A DNA stretch of 64,000 bases, taken from Opisthocomus hoazin (lineage: Eukaryota > Chordata > Aves > Opisthocomiformes > Opisthocomidae). Under the pieces are notes generated by a model, which ran no database searches, was not told where the DNA came from, and was given only the letters and a program-made list of their open reading frames with translations. Location: positions 15,376,677-15,440,676 of the forward strand of contig NC_134429.1 of NCBI RefSeq assembly GCF_030867145.1, in the 5' to 3' direction. The translations under genes and the position numbers were made by a program. Below are positions 42,769 through 59,250 of this stretch, one piece after another; the first letter of the stretch is position 1; every line of letters begins with the position of its first letter.

Positions 42769-45700
42769 ATGGGCGGTTTTCACGGCGGATCCCGTGGCCT
42801 GGCGATGTCCCGGCGGCCTCGCTGGCTCCCTGCCGGCTGCCGCCCAGGGCTCCAGTTACCTGCGGGCAGCCCTGCCGGCACAGCCGTGTTCGGAGCTGCA
42901 CAGGCGTGTCCGCGAGCCTGAAAACTAAATAACTGAGGGGTCTGCGGGGCATCTGTTTGCTGGGGGGTGGTCCAGAGGGTCTCTGCTCGCCTCTCTCCTC
43001 GTGTCTTTCTCCTTTTAGTTCCTATTCACCGCGGGTTTTTTCCTGCCTGTCATCGCTTGTGATGATTTTTCCTCCCCTTACAGCTGGATGGGAGCTCGCC
43101 TGCCAGTTTCGCTGCCAACCACAAACTCCAGAGCCCTTCTCTGTTTTGTGATTTGCGTTATTAGCACATCTGTACCTTGAACGCTCCGGTCAGATCAGCT
43201 CTTAACTTTATTTTTTTTTTAACTGAAAATATTGCAGAATCAGTTACTGGAAATGAGGACAGACTCCTCTTCGCAGAGACTGGAAGGATTAGGGCTGCTC
43301 TGTTCCCCAAGCTGACACACGAGAAGGGAGATGACGGTAGGCAGAAAGTGAAACCCCTGCTCCTTTTTATCTTCCCAACGTAAGAACGGAAGGCTGGGTG
43401 GTGACAGCACTGAAAAGCAACATTTAAGCCGTGTTTTTTGCCTAAATTATCAAGGCTTTGAGGCTTTTTAATAGGTAGACGCTCAGGTGGCAGGTACAGG
43501 GGGAGGTTAATGTCATTAATAAGCGAGAGAGCTGAACGGAGCTCATGTGGGAAGCTTCCCGGGACCGTAGCTGCTGTATTTAATCTCTGTAAGCACGTAC
43601 GGCAGGCGTGGGTGTTCTCATAACGAAGTTTTTCCCTGATTAATTGGATAATGAGAGACTCGGCAGCCACATCGGGGAGAGGTCGGGGGGGGAAACGGCG
43701 CTCGCGTGCCTCTGACAAGGTGAAATCAGGGAGGTGCTGGTCTTGGGTTGGTGACGTGGGACCTCGGTGCCTTCGACACGCGAGGTTTGGGCTTTAAACC
43801 AGAGCTTTTCGTCCCGTTTCTCCCAGGATGGCTGCACGGAGACTGACTTGAGCGCCGGGAAGGGGGAAAACTCTGGAGGAGAGCCGCAACCGTCTCGCCC
43901 GCAGCCTCGGTCCTCCGGGTATCTCCGCTCCTCGCAGCACAGGGGTGAGTTCAGGCACCAGTCCTGGCTTATCTTTGGTTTTCAGGCGAGGAGCTCTGGC
44001 ACACGTCCTCAGGCCCCGACAGCGTTTGTGCTAACAGGGGCTAATTTATTGAGCGGTCGAGTGGACCAACAATGCCTGATTTGGCATTTTCCCTCCCCAG
44101 ATCCATCCCCTTTGCAGCACATCCCGTTTGGTCAGGGATGGAGATGGCTCTCACCACTGGAGCTGCACACTGGCCCTGCCTGAGTGGTGACGAGGAGCCA
44201 GGCTGGTGTTTTGGGTGCACCGTGGAGTTTTTTTTGATTCAGATATTTGGGATTTTTAAGGCTTGGAGTCGTGGATTTAAGTGCGCGAAGGTGATCTCGG
44301 CTGTTGGGCGCTGGGTTTGAGCGCGAGGCCCATCCGCAGCTCGTCCCAGCCCCTGCCCCGCTGCGCTCGCCTGCTCTGACGAAGGCGGAATGTTGTGTTA
44401 CGGAGGGAACTGCGGGAAGGGTGAAGATTTTCAGCAGGAGTTAAATTTCATGGGATTTTGCTTCCTTCGCAAAGCTCGGGTACGAAGCTGAAGCGAGGCC
44501 AATCGGGGAGCGATAAAATCACCATTCAGATGCAAAGTGCCTCCTACAAATTGCCAGAAATAGCCTGTCTGTGCATCAAACCGTTGTGATTTCTCGGCTT
44601 CCGCTGCGCAGAGCTATCCGGCATGGAAGGCAGCACTGTTTGTCCTGCTGGGAAAATCCTCCTCTTTTTTTTTTTTCCAGAGCTTCCTTTGCTAACCTTA
44701 CAGGGTCATACATGTGAGGGGTTTAGGCAGGTTTTGATACAAAAACTGATGTTTCTGGCTCTCGAGGGATGTATTTTTGGACAGGCTGTGGGTGTTTGGC
44801 TAAAAAGTACTCCGTGTTTTGGAGAGCTCGGGGAAAGTTGTGGCAGTGAGTTAACCTCAAAGACAAATGGCGTCTGTTGGGAGTGGAACTTTCTCTCTCC
44901 GTGCGTGACCCGCTGCTGTCGGAGGTGTCTGGGCTGCTCATCCCTGCCGGGAATGATTTTGGAAGCCAGCTGGATCCTTGGGCCGGAGATCTTCCACTGA
45001 GCGCCTTGCTAGCACCGGCAGCAGACAGGAGGAGGCTCCCTCTGCCCGCCGTGCTCGCCCGCTGCGCGCTTCTGCGCGCTCGAAGGGATCCGGGGGAAGG
45101 GACGTGCTTGCGGCTGCCTGGGAGCGACCTGGTGTGCTGGATCCAAACCTGTTGCCTTTCCCCGACCTGAGGCTCCCCGTGCTGGTTTTAAGAACTGGCA
45201 ATGTGGAAAAGCAACTGCTACGGGCTGGAAACCGTCGGAGAGCCGCCAAGCATCAAAACCAAGACTTTCCCTGGTCGTAACCTTGCTTCTTCCAGCAGTC
45301 AGAGCTTTAGGGGCTTCCTGGCCTGGCAGGTTGAACGTGGAGCTGTGGAGGAGTCCGCGTTTGCTTTTTCCTTGCTCATCACTTGCCCAGCGAGCAGCGA
45401 AACGATCCCTTCGGCCCACAGAGGAATCATTTTCCGAAGACGAAGCAGAGTGAAAACCTTTCGTTCTCTACCCTGCGCCCTGCAGGTGCAGCCCAGGAGA
45501 AAACCCGATGTGTGGCAGCAGCTCAGGCTCGTGGTGCCCCTCAGCCTTTGCCGACGAGGACCTCATCGGAAAACGGGCTTTCGCAGTGTTTCCAGGCGTT
45601 TGCAGCAATGCTCAGCCGAAGTCGTGCTTCGAGCAGGGAGAACTCCTTCCAAACAGGCAGTAAAAAACCCTAAAAATCCCTCAATATCACGACGTGAGCG

Positions 45701-45964
45701 TCTAAAATGAGCTTGACAATTTTGATGAACGCTTTCCACGCTGTGCCCTCAGCGGTAGCAGTGGCACCACCTGCTCTCCGAAGGCACGATGGCACTTGTG
45801 TTGGTGGAGGCAACAGGGCTTCTGCTTGCGGCTTGGGCCGGTTGAAGAGCAATAAACGGATCTTAAATGCTGTTAGGATGGCAGAAAAGTGTATGGATCC
45901 CTCTCCAGCCCTGCATTGTTATGGGAGAGGGTTTGGGGTTGTGTTTGGTGGGGGAGGCAGGCGG

Positions 45965-46428
45965 CTGGAGAGAGTCCAGTGCAGGGCTATGAGGATGAGG
46001 AGGGGACTGGAGCATCTCTCCTGCGAGGAGAGGCTGAGGGAGCTGGGCTTGTTCAGCCTGGAGAACAGAAGGCTGTGAGGGGACCTTAGAAATGCCTCTA
46101 AATATCTGCAGGGTGGGTGTCAGGAGGACGGGGCCAGACTCTTTCCAGTGGTGCCCAGCGACAGGACAAGGGGCAACGGGCACAAACTGAAGCAGAGGAA
46201 GTTCCATCTGAAGATGAGGAAGAACTTCTTCCCTCTGAGGGTGACGGAGCCCTGGCCCAGGCTGCCCAGGGAGGCTGTGGAGTCTCCTTCTCTGGAGATA
46301 TTGCAGCCCCGCCTGGCCGCGGTGCTGTGCAGCCTGCTCTGGGTGACCCTGCTTGGGCAGGGGGTTGGGCTGGGTGACCCACAGAGGGCTCTGCCAACCC
46401 CCACCATGCTGGGATTCTGTGATTCTGT
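45965..46428 (+). mobile_element. CR1 LINE fragment, second copy in ZBTB17 intron 1
   Basis: 464 bases, same orientation and same subfamily as the copy 3.7 kb upstream. It starts further into the element and differs at roughly a dozen positions by eye (about 97% identical). It has one stop early in the frame (AGGCTGTGAGG in place of AGGCTGAGAGG). It ends in ATTCTGTGATTCTGT. The flanks look duplicated: 45937-45966 and 46437-46460 share GGTTGTGTTTGG followed by AGGCAGGCGGCT, the left copy having six extra bases. Confidence 0.95.
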
Positions 46429-46638
46429 ATTCGGTTGGTTGTGTTTGGAGGCAGGCGGCTGTGGCGAGGAGCTGAATTAGGCTTTTTGGGCCATATTTTT
46501 TTTTTAATTAACAGGGCAGTCGGGTTGGGGTTGATCCATGGCTCTGTGATCTTGCTTCGTGGCCCTTTCTGACGTGGTGTTGGGGGTTTTGGCACCCGTT
46601 TCACCGCCCTCCTGGGGTTTGTCTGTCCTCCCGCAGCC

Positions 46639-52357
<5,719 letters not shown>

Positions 52358-52439
52358 ACTCCCACCCACCCCCCTCGCCTTTATTTAAAAGCTGCTTGGA
52401 AACGGTGTAAAAAAGCGTTATTTCGGGAAGGAGAGACGG

Positions 52440-52445
52440 AATAAA
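52440..52445 (+). terminator. ZBTB17: ZBTB17 poly(A) signal
   Basis: AATAAA 83 bases after the stop codon. The palindromic repeat array starts about 360 bases beyond it. Confidence 0.8.
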
Positions 52446-53465
52446 TGGCAATATTTTCTAACGGCTGAGGCTTGGGGGAGAGGGGGACGCGACGCTGCAG
52501 GCGCTTTGTGGCCCCCCCACATGGGGCTTTGGGTCTGGCTGTGCTGTGGGGGGAAGCAGGGGGTCCCAGAGCTCCCCCAGCCCCGGAGCCCCCCCCCCCG
52601 GCTCAGCTGAGCTGCAGGGAGGGGTCACCGAAATCTGCATTTTGTTGGTAATTCTCAGTATTGATTGAAAATGGGGATAATTGCGATGATAAAGGTCAAA
52701 GGGGGGGTTTAGGAGTCGCCGGTGGGGTTGTTGGGGTGAAGAGGGGGGAGTTTCACCCCGGCCCCCCCGGGCAGAAGGTGAGCGGTGCTGGAGGCAGAGG
52801 AGAGCCCGTTTTGGGTTAAAAAAAGGACAAAAAGGTGCTGCCCAGGGTCAGGGCAGGGGGTGAGAGCCCGGCCTTGTCTGCCCCTGCGCCGGGGGTCTGG
52901 GGATGGGCAGGGGCTTCCTGAGGGGGGGTCCCGGGGTCTGGGTGTGCGTTTGGGGGGTCTGTCCCCTCCCTGTCACCCCACACGGGTGCTGGGGCTGAGG
53001 GGGCTGCGCGTCCCTCGACACTGGGGGGGCACACAAGGGGGTCCAGGGGCACAAAGCCACCTGGAGGGGTCCTGGGGACCCTGAACTCAGGATGAGGCCT
53101 GAAGCCCCCCAGGGCCATGGGGTGGGGGGATGTGGACAGACACACAGACAGACACACGGACAGGTGGACGCCGAGCCAGCCACGCGGTCCCTCCTCGGGC
53201 CGCTCGTCAGCAGGATGGGGCCCTTCAGACCCTGCCCCCATCCCAGTGTCCGTCTGTCCGTGTGACTGGGGACAGGGACAGGGATGGATGGACAGACAGA
53301 TGGGGAAGGTCCAACCGGACACAAGGACATTGGCAAGTCCAGACAGATGGACACTTGTATGCACAACTGGACACATGGACAGCTGCACGCCCAGCCGGAC
53401 AGACGGACAGCTGTATGTGCCACTGGACAGATGGACGCCCGCCCAGCCGCACACTCCCCCCCCCC

Positions 53466-53846
53466 GCATTAATGCCCCAAAAACGGGCTTTTTGCCCCAA
53501 AGGCCCACTCCAAAAAAACAGCGATTTCACACCCCCGCCCCCCTCGGGCCAGGATTGGGCCCCTCCATCCCCCACAGTCCATGTGTCCGTCTGTCCGTCC
53601 CCGTGTCCCTCGCCCACCCGGGGCACTGGGGATGTGCTGCGGGCCCGATCCTGGCTGCAGACACACAGACGGGCAGGGACAGATGGACACGGGGATGGTT
53701 GGGGGCTCAAGGGCCCGATCGTGGCCCGGGGGGGGGGCGGGGCGGGGGTGTGAGGGGGGCGGGGCGGGGGCAGGGCAGGGGTGTGAAATTGCTGTTTTTC
53801 GGAGCAGGACTTAGGGGCAAAAAGCCCGTTTTTGGGGCATTAATGC
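53466..53846. repeat. Palindromic block 1 of the inverted array
   Basis: Arms read inward from GCATTAATGC at 53466-53475 and 53837-53846. The centre carries GGGCCCGATCCTGGCTGCAG followed by ACACACAGACGG, the same spacer type and orientation as block 3. Confidence 0.9.
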
Positions 53847-54489
53847 AGGGGGATGGAGGGGGGAGAAGTGTCCGTCTGTCCGGCTGGGTGTGCAAGTGTC
53901 CGTCTGTCTGGCGGTATGTACGGCTGTCCGGCTGGGGGTACAGGTGTCCGTCCAGATATGCAACCATCCGTGTGTCCGGCTGGGTGCACAGCTGTCCGTC
54001 TGTCTGGATGTACAGGCCCCTGTCCATCTGTCCATCCATCTGTGTGACCGCAGCGCTGCCCCCCGCCCCCTCCATCACCCAGCAGAGGAAGGGCAGGGGG
54101 ACGGATGCACGGACAGACGGACAGACAGACGGGTGTGCGTCCAGCTGGATGTACAGCCACTGCATGGACAGACGGACACACAGACAGTTGCCCACCCAGC
54201 CGGACACACGGACAGCTGTACGTGCCACTGGACAGACGGACACTTGTATGCCCAGACAGACAGACAGACGCTGGCAGGCCCAGGCAGATGGACAGACAGA
54301 CACCCAACCGGACGCACGGATGGGGGAACGTCCGGCTGGAAACACGGCTGGTGCAGAGCCGGACAGACGGACATGTGCCATCCAGCCGGACACACGGACA
54401 GTGGTGCGTCCAGACAGACGGACACTTGCACATCCAGCTGGACAGACGGACGCCCGCCCAGCTGCACAGTTCCTCCCCCTCCAGCCCCC

Positions 54490-54904
54490 GCATTAATGCC
54501 CCTAAAATGGGCTTTTTGCCCCAAAGCCCCGCTCCGAAAAACAGCGATTTCACACCCCCGCCCCGCCCCCGCCCCGCCCCCCTCACACCCCCGCCCCGCC
54601 CCCCCTCGGGCCAGGATCGGGCCCTTGAGCCCCCAACCATCCCCGTGTCCGTCTGTCCGTCCCCGTCTGTGTCTGGAGGAGGGAACAAGAACGGGCCTGA
54701 AGCCCTCAGCACCCTGGGGTGGGCGAGGGACACAGGGACGGACACAGGGGCTGGGGGGGGGGATCCAGGGGGCCCGATCCTGGCAGCGGGGGGGCGGGGC
54801 GGGGGTGTGAGGGGGCGGGGCAGGGGCGGGGCGGGGGTGTGAAATCGCTGTTTTTCAGAGCGGGGCTTTGGGGCAAAAAAACCCGGTTTTTGGGGCATTA
54901 ATGC
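54490..54904. repeat. Palindromic block 2 of the inverted array
   Basis: Arms from GCATTAATGC at 54490-54499 and 54895-54904. Its centre has GAGGGAACAAGAACGGGCC and AGCACCCTGGGGTGGG, a spacer type found again, reverse-complemented, in block 4. Confidence 0.9.
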
Positions 54905-55768
54905 GGGGGGGGGGGGAGGGGTAGTGTGCGGCTGGGCGGGCATCCGTCTGTCCGGTGGTACGTACAGCTGTCCGGCTGGGGGTACAGGTGTCTGTCCAGA
55001 TATGCAACTGTCCGTGTGTCCGGCTGGATCTGCCCCGTCCGGCTGGATGGGCACCTGTCTGTCTGTCTGGGCGCACAGCTGTCCGTCTGTCTGGATGTGC
55101 CGCTGTCCGTCTGTCCAGCTAGATGGCACGTGTCCGTCTGTCCGGCTCTGCACCAGCCGTGTTTCCAGCCAGACACTCCCCTGTCCGTCTGTCCGGCTGG
55201 GTGTCCGTCTATCCGTCTGCCTGAGCCTGCCAGCGTCCGTCTGTCTGTCTGGGCGTACAAGTGTCCGTCTGGACACACAACTGTCCCTCTGTCCGGCTGG
55301 GTGTGCAGCTGTCCGTGAGTCCAGCTGGACGCACCACTGTCCGTGTGTCCGGCTGGGTGTCCAACTGTCTGTCCGTCTGGACCTGCCAGCGTCCATCTGT
55401 CCATCTGTGCATACAAGTGTCCGTCTGTCCGGCTGTACGTACAGCTGGCCCTGTGCTTGTCTGTGTGGGCGACCATCCGTCTGTCCGTCCCCCTGCCCTT
55501 CACCCACCAGGCTGCTGCGGTACAGAGGGGGATGGGGCAGCCCTGGGCTCACACGGCCAGCCGGACAGACGGACAGGGGCCTGTATGGCCAGACACACGG
55601 ACAGTGGTGTGTCCAGACAGACGGACACTTGCACGTCCAGCCAGACACACGGACGGTTGCATATCTGGACGGACACCTGTACGCACAGCCGGAGGGCCGG
55701 ACAGCTGTACGTACCACCGGACAGACGGACGCCTGCCCAGCCGCACACTCCCTCCCCTCCACGCCCTG

Positions 55769-56193
55769 GCATTAATACCCCAAAAACGGGCTTTTTGCCC
55801 CAAAGCCTCGCTCCGAAAAACAACGATTTCACACCCCCGCCCCGCCCCCGCCCCACCCCCTCACACCCCCGCCCTGCCCCCCTGTGCCAGGATCGGGCCC
55901 CTCGATCCCCCCCATCCCGAGTCCATGTGTCCATCTGTCTGTCCCCGTGTCCCTCACCCATCCCGGGGCTCTGGGGCCTGTGCTGCGGGCCCGATCCTGG
56001 CTGCAGACACACAGACGGGCAGGGACAGACGGACACAGGTATGGTTGGGGGGGCTCAAGGGCCCGATCCTGGCCCGAGAAGGGGGCGGGGCGGGGGTGTG
56101 AGGGGGGCGGGGTGGGGGCGGGGCGGGGGTGTGAAATCGCTGTTTTTCGGCGTGGACTTTGGGGCAAAAAGCCCATTTTCGGGGCATTAATGC
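55769..56193. repeat. Palindromic block 3 of the inverted array
   Basis: Left edge GCATTAATAC (55769-55778, one base changed), right edge GCATTAATGC (56184-56193). The spacer matches that of block 1 in the same orientation. Confidence 0.9.
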
Positions 56194-57058
56194 GGGGGCT
56201 GGGGGGGGGGAGGGAGTGTGCGGCTGGGCGGGCGTCCGTCTGTCCGGCTGGGCGTGCAAGTGTCCATCTGTCTGGACGCACCACTGTCCGTGTGTCCAGC
56301 TGGATGGGCATGTGTCTGTCTGTCTGGGTGCACAGCTGTCTGTCTGTCTGTATGTGCCGCTGTCTGTCTGTCTGGCTGTACAGGCCCTTGTTCATCTGTT
56401 CGGCTGGATGGCACGTGTCCGTCTGTCCGGCTCTGCACCAGCCGTGTTTCCAGCCGGACGTTCCCCCGTCCGTCTGTCCAGCTGGGTGTCCGTCTGTCCA
56501 TCTGCCTGGGCCTGCCAGCGTCCGTCTGTCCGGCTGGGCATACAAGTGTCCGTCTGTCCAGTGACACATACAGCGGTCCGTGTGTCCGGCTGGGTGGGCG
56601 CCCACCCATGTGTCCGTCTGTCCGTGCAGTGGCTGTACATCCAGCTGGACACACACCCGTCCGTCTGTCCATGCACCCTGCCCTTCCCCGCCGGGTGCTC
56701 GGGTATGGACGGGGCGGGGGGCAGCGCTCCAGTGACACGGCCAGCTGGACAGATGGACGGGGGCCTGTAGGCTGGACAGACGGATGCTGGCAGGCCCAGG
56801 CAGATGGACAGCTGGACACGTGGCCGGACAGACGGACGGGGGAGTGTCCGGCTGGAAACACGGCTGGTGCAGAGCTGGACGTCCAGCCGGACACACGGAC
56901 AGGGGACTGTACAGCCGGACAGACGGACAGTGATGCGTCCAGACACACGGACGGCTGCACGTGCATCCGGACAGCCGGACAGTCGTACGTACCGCCGGAC
57001 AGACGGACACTGGTACGCCCGGCTGGACAGATGGACACTCCTCCCCCTCCATTCCCCT

Positions 57059-57479
57059 GCATTAATGCCCCAAAAAACGGGCTTTTTGCCCCAAAGTCCC
57101 GCTCTGAAAAACAGCGATTTCACACCCCTGCCCCGCCCCCGCCCCGCCCCCCTCACACCCCCGCCCCGCCCCCCTCGGGCCAGGATCGGGCCCCGTGGAT
57201 CCTCCCCCAGCCCCTGTGTCCGTCTGTCCGTCCCCGTGTCCCTCGCCCACCCCAGGGTGCTGAGGGCTTCAGGCCCGTTCTTGTTCCCTCCTCCAGACAC
57301 AGACGGGGACGGACAGACGGACACGGGGATGGTTGGGGGCTCAAGGGCCCGATCCTGGCCCGAGGGGGGCGGGGCGGGGGTGTGAGTGGGGCGGGGCGGG
57401 GGAGGGGCGGGGCTGTGAAATCGCTGTTTTTCGGAGCGGGGCTTTGGGGCAAAAAGCCCATTTTTTGGGGCATTAATGC
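57059..57479. repeat. Palindromic block 4 of the inverted array
   Basis: Edges GCATTAATGC at 57059-57068 and 57470-57479. The central spacer (CAGGGTGCTGAGGGCTTCAG, then GTTCTTGTTCCCTC) is the reverse complement of the block 2 spacer. Confidence 0.9.
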
Positions 57480-57793
57480 AGGGGCTGGGGGGGGGGGGGG
57501 GGGGAGAAGGGGGTTGTGCAGCTGGGCGGGCGTCCGTCTGTCCGTGCAAGTGTCTGTGTGTCCGGCTGGGGGTACAAGTGTCTGTCTGTCCAGCGGTACG
57601 TGCAGCTGTCCGTCTGTCCGTCTGGGCGTGCGATGTGCAGGAGTCCAGCTGTCCGGCTGGACGTGCAAGTGTCCGTGTGTCTGGACACGCCAATGTCCGT
57701 GTGTCCGGCTGGACCTGCCCCGTCCGTCTGTCCGTCCAGCCGGACACTTGTACACCCAGCCGGATGCCCGCCCAGCCAGACACTCACCCCCTG

Positions 57794-58040
57794 GCATTAA
57801 TGCCCCAAAAATGGGCTTTTGGCCCCAAAGTCCCGCTCCGAAAATCAGCGATTTCACACCCCCACCCCGCCCCTGCCCCACCCCCCCTCACACCCCCGCC
57901 CCGCCCCACCTCGGGCCAGGATCGGGCCCCGTGGATCCTCCCCAGCCCCTGTGTCCGTCTGTCCGTCCCCGTGTCCCTCGCCCACACAGGCTCTGGCAGG
58001 GGATGTGCGCTGTGGGCCCGATCCTGGCTCCGGACAGGGC
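57794..58040. repeat. Half block 5 of the inverted array
   Basis: Begins with GCATTAATGC (57794-57803) and reads like the left arm of the other blocks into the centre (GGGCCCGATCCTGGCTCCGG). Instead of a right arm it then passes into GTCC/GGAC minisatellite. A more decayed left arm follows at about 58409-58540. Confidence 0.8.
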
Positions 58041-59244
58041 TGGCGTCTGTCCGTGGAAGCGTCCGTCTGTCCGTGCAGCCCCTGCTCTGTGTTTCCCCCC
58101 CCGGAGCCCCCAGCGCCCCGGACAGGGCCAGGCACACGTCCGGACGGACACACAGACACTGGCTGGACGTGCAGACGGACAGGGGTGTGTTTTGCTGGCC
58201 ATCGTCCCGGGGTCACTCCCCGCCGGACACACGGACAGTGGCTGGACATCCGGACAGGCGGACGGGTGCTCGGACAGACGGACACGTGGACGGTCGCAGA
58301 GCCGGTTGGAGGCACAGTGCCACGGCTATCCCGGTGCTCAGACGGCTGGACGGACAGCCGGACACACGGACAGCCGGACGGATGGCTGGACAGACACCCT
58401 GCCCCCCAGCATAAACCCTGTAAAAATTTGAGTTTTTGCCCCAAACCCAGCGATTTCACACCACTGCCCCCCCCTCCATGTCCATCTGTCCGTGTCCCCG
58501 TCCCCACCCCCGCACTGGGGGGATCCAGGGCCCGATCCTGGTCCCGAGACCCCCCAATCCCCTCGGGACCCCCAGACCCCGGGGGGGGGGGGTGTCGGAC
58601 AGGGCCAGGCTCTCCCCCCGCCTCCCTCCCGGGGCACCAGCAGCACCGTTTTGTCCTTTATTTAACCCAAACGGGGCTCCCCCGGGCCTGGGGCAGCGGG
58701 GAGGGGGTCTCCCCTCTCTGACCCCCAAACCCTGCTGGCCAGGCTGGCAGGGCGCAAAACCCCCCAGTAGTCACCTAAAACTCCTTTTTTTACCGGATCT
58801 TCTTGGTTTCCACCCATTTGCAGCACCGCCGGTGACTCCTAGGGGGTGTCGGACCGGCTCCTGGTGCCGCTCCCCTCCTGCGCCAGAGCCCGGCCTGCTT
58901 TTGGGTGGAAAAGCAGCAAAAAAGGTGAAGCCTGGCTGTTGTTTTTTGCAGGCTGGCACGGAGCCAAGCACCGGGATTGATTTCGCAAGAGCTGGCGCGT
59001 AGGGAAGTCAAAAGCGGGAAAAAAATGGCAACTTCGGTGTTGATCACCTTATTTACAACAGGCGGGGGAAAAATCAAGAGATTTGGGTTTATGCTGATGA
59101 AATGATCTTTTTTTTCTTTTTTTTTTTAAATGAAGGATTGGCGACGACTCCCGGGGAGCCCCCCCCCTCCTTCCGCTCGCCCCCCCCCCCCCCCCCCCCG
59201 AGCGGCCGAGGGACGAGATCCGGGCGCCGAGGTGTTTTGTATTT

Positions 59245-59250
59245 TTTAAT
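59245..59250 (-). terminator. SPEN: SPEN poly(A) signal
   Basis: ATTAAA on the minus strand (within CTTTATTAAAAAATAC) about 1.2 kb past the SPEN stop codon. A further AATAAA on the minus strand at 58657-58662 lies in the outer arm of the inverted array and could serve as a distal site. Confidence 0.6.

Larger units (their letters stand above)
41398..46636 (+). other. ZBTB17: ZBTB17 intron 1
   Basis: 5.2-kb intron between the noncoding first exon and the BTB exon. Apart from two CR1 fragments (42194-42768 and 45965-46428) I see no conserved exon on either strand. SRARP, a neighbour of ZBTB17 in human, is not visible here or in the HSPB7-ZBTB17 gap. Confidence 0.6.
52802..58679. repeat. 5.9-kb array of alternating inverted repeats between ZBTB17 and SPEN
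   Basis: Four palindromic blocks of about 380-425 bases (53466-53846, 54490-54904, 55769-56193, 57059-57479) are each edged by GCATTAATGC or one-base variants. Each has an arm with GGGCTTTTTGCCCC, CAGCGATTTCACACC and CCCCGCCCC runs, mirrored as the reverse complement in the other arm. A fifth, half block starts at 57794 and a decayed one near 58409. Between blocks runs a minisatellite of roughly 28-bp units: GTCCGTCTGTCCGGCTGG on the left half, GGACAGACGGACA on the right half, switching strand mid-way. The whole is closed by a 40-bp inverted repeat (52802-52841 against 58640-58679, about four mismatches). Copies have diverged from one another, so it is not a simple assembly echo. No protein or RNA gene is recognised in it. 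Confidence 0.93.

Noticed and set aside
53840-55762. 640-codon open frame on minus in the palindromic array
   Set aside because: Same repeat effect as on the plus strand; runs through block borders without any domain.
56218-58431. 737-codon open frame on plus in the palindromic array
   Set aside because: Translation of tandem repeat units that lack stop words; similar long frames exist on the other strand and no known domain is seen.
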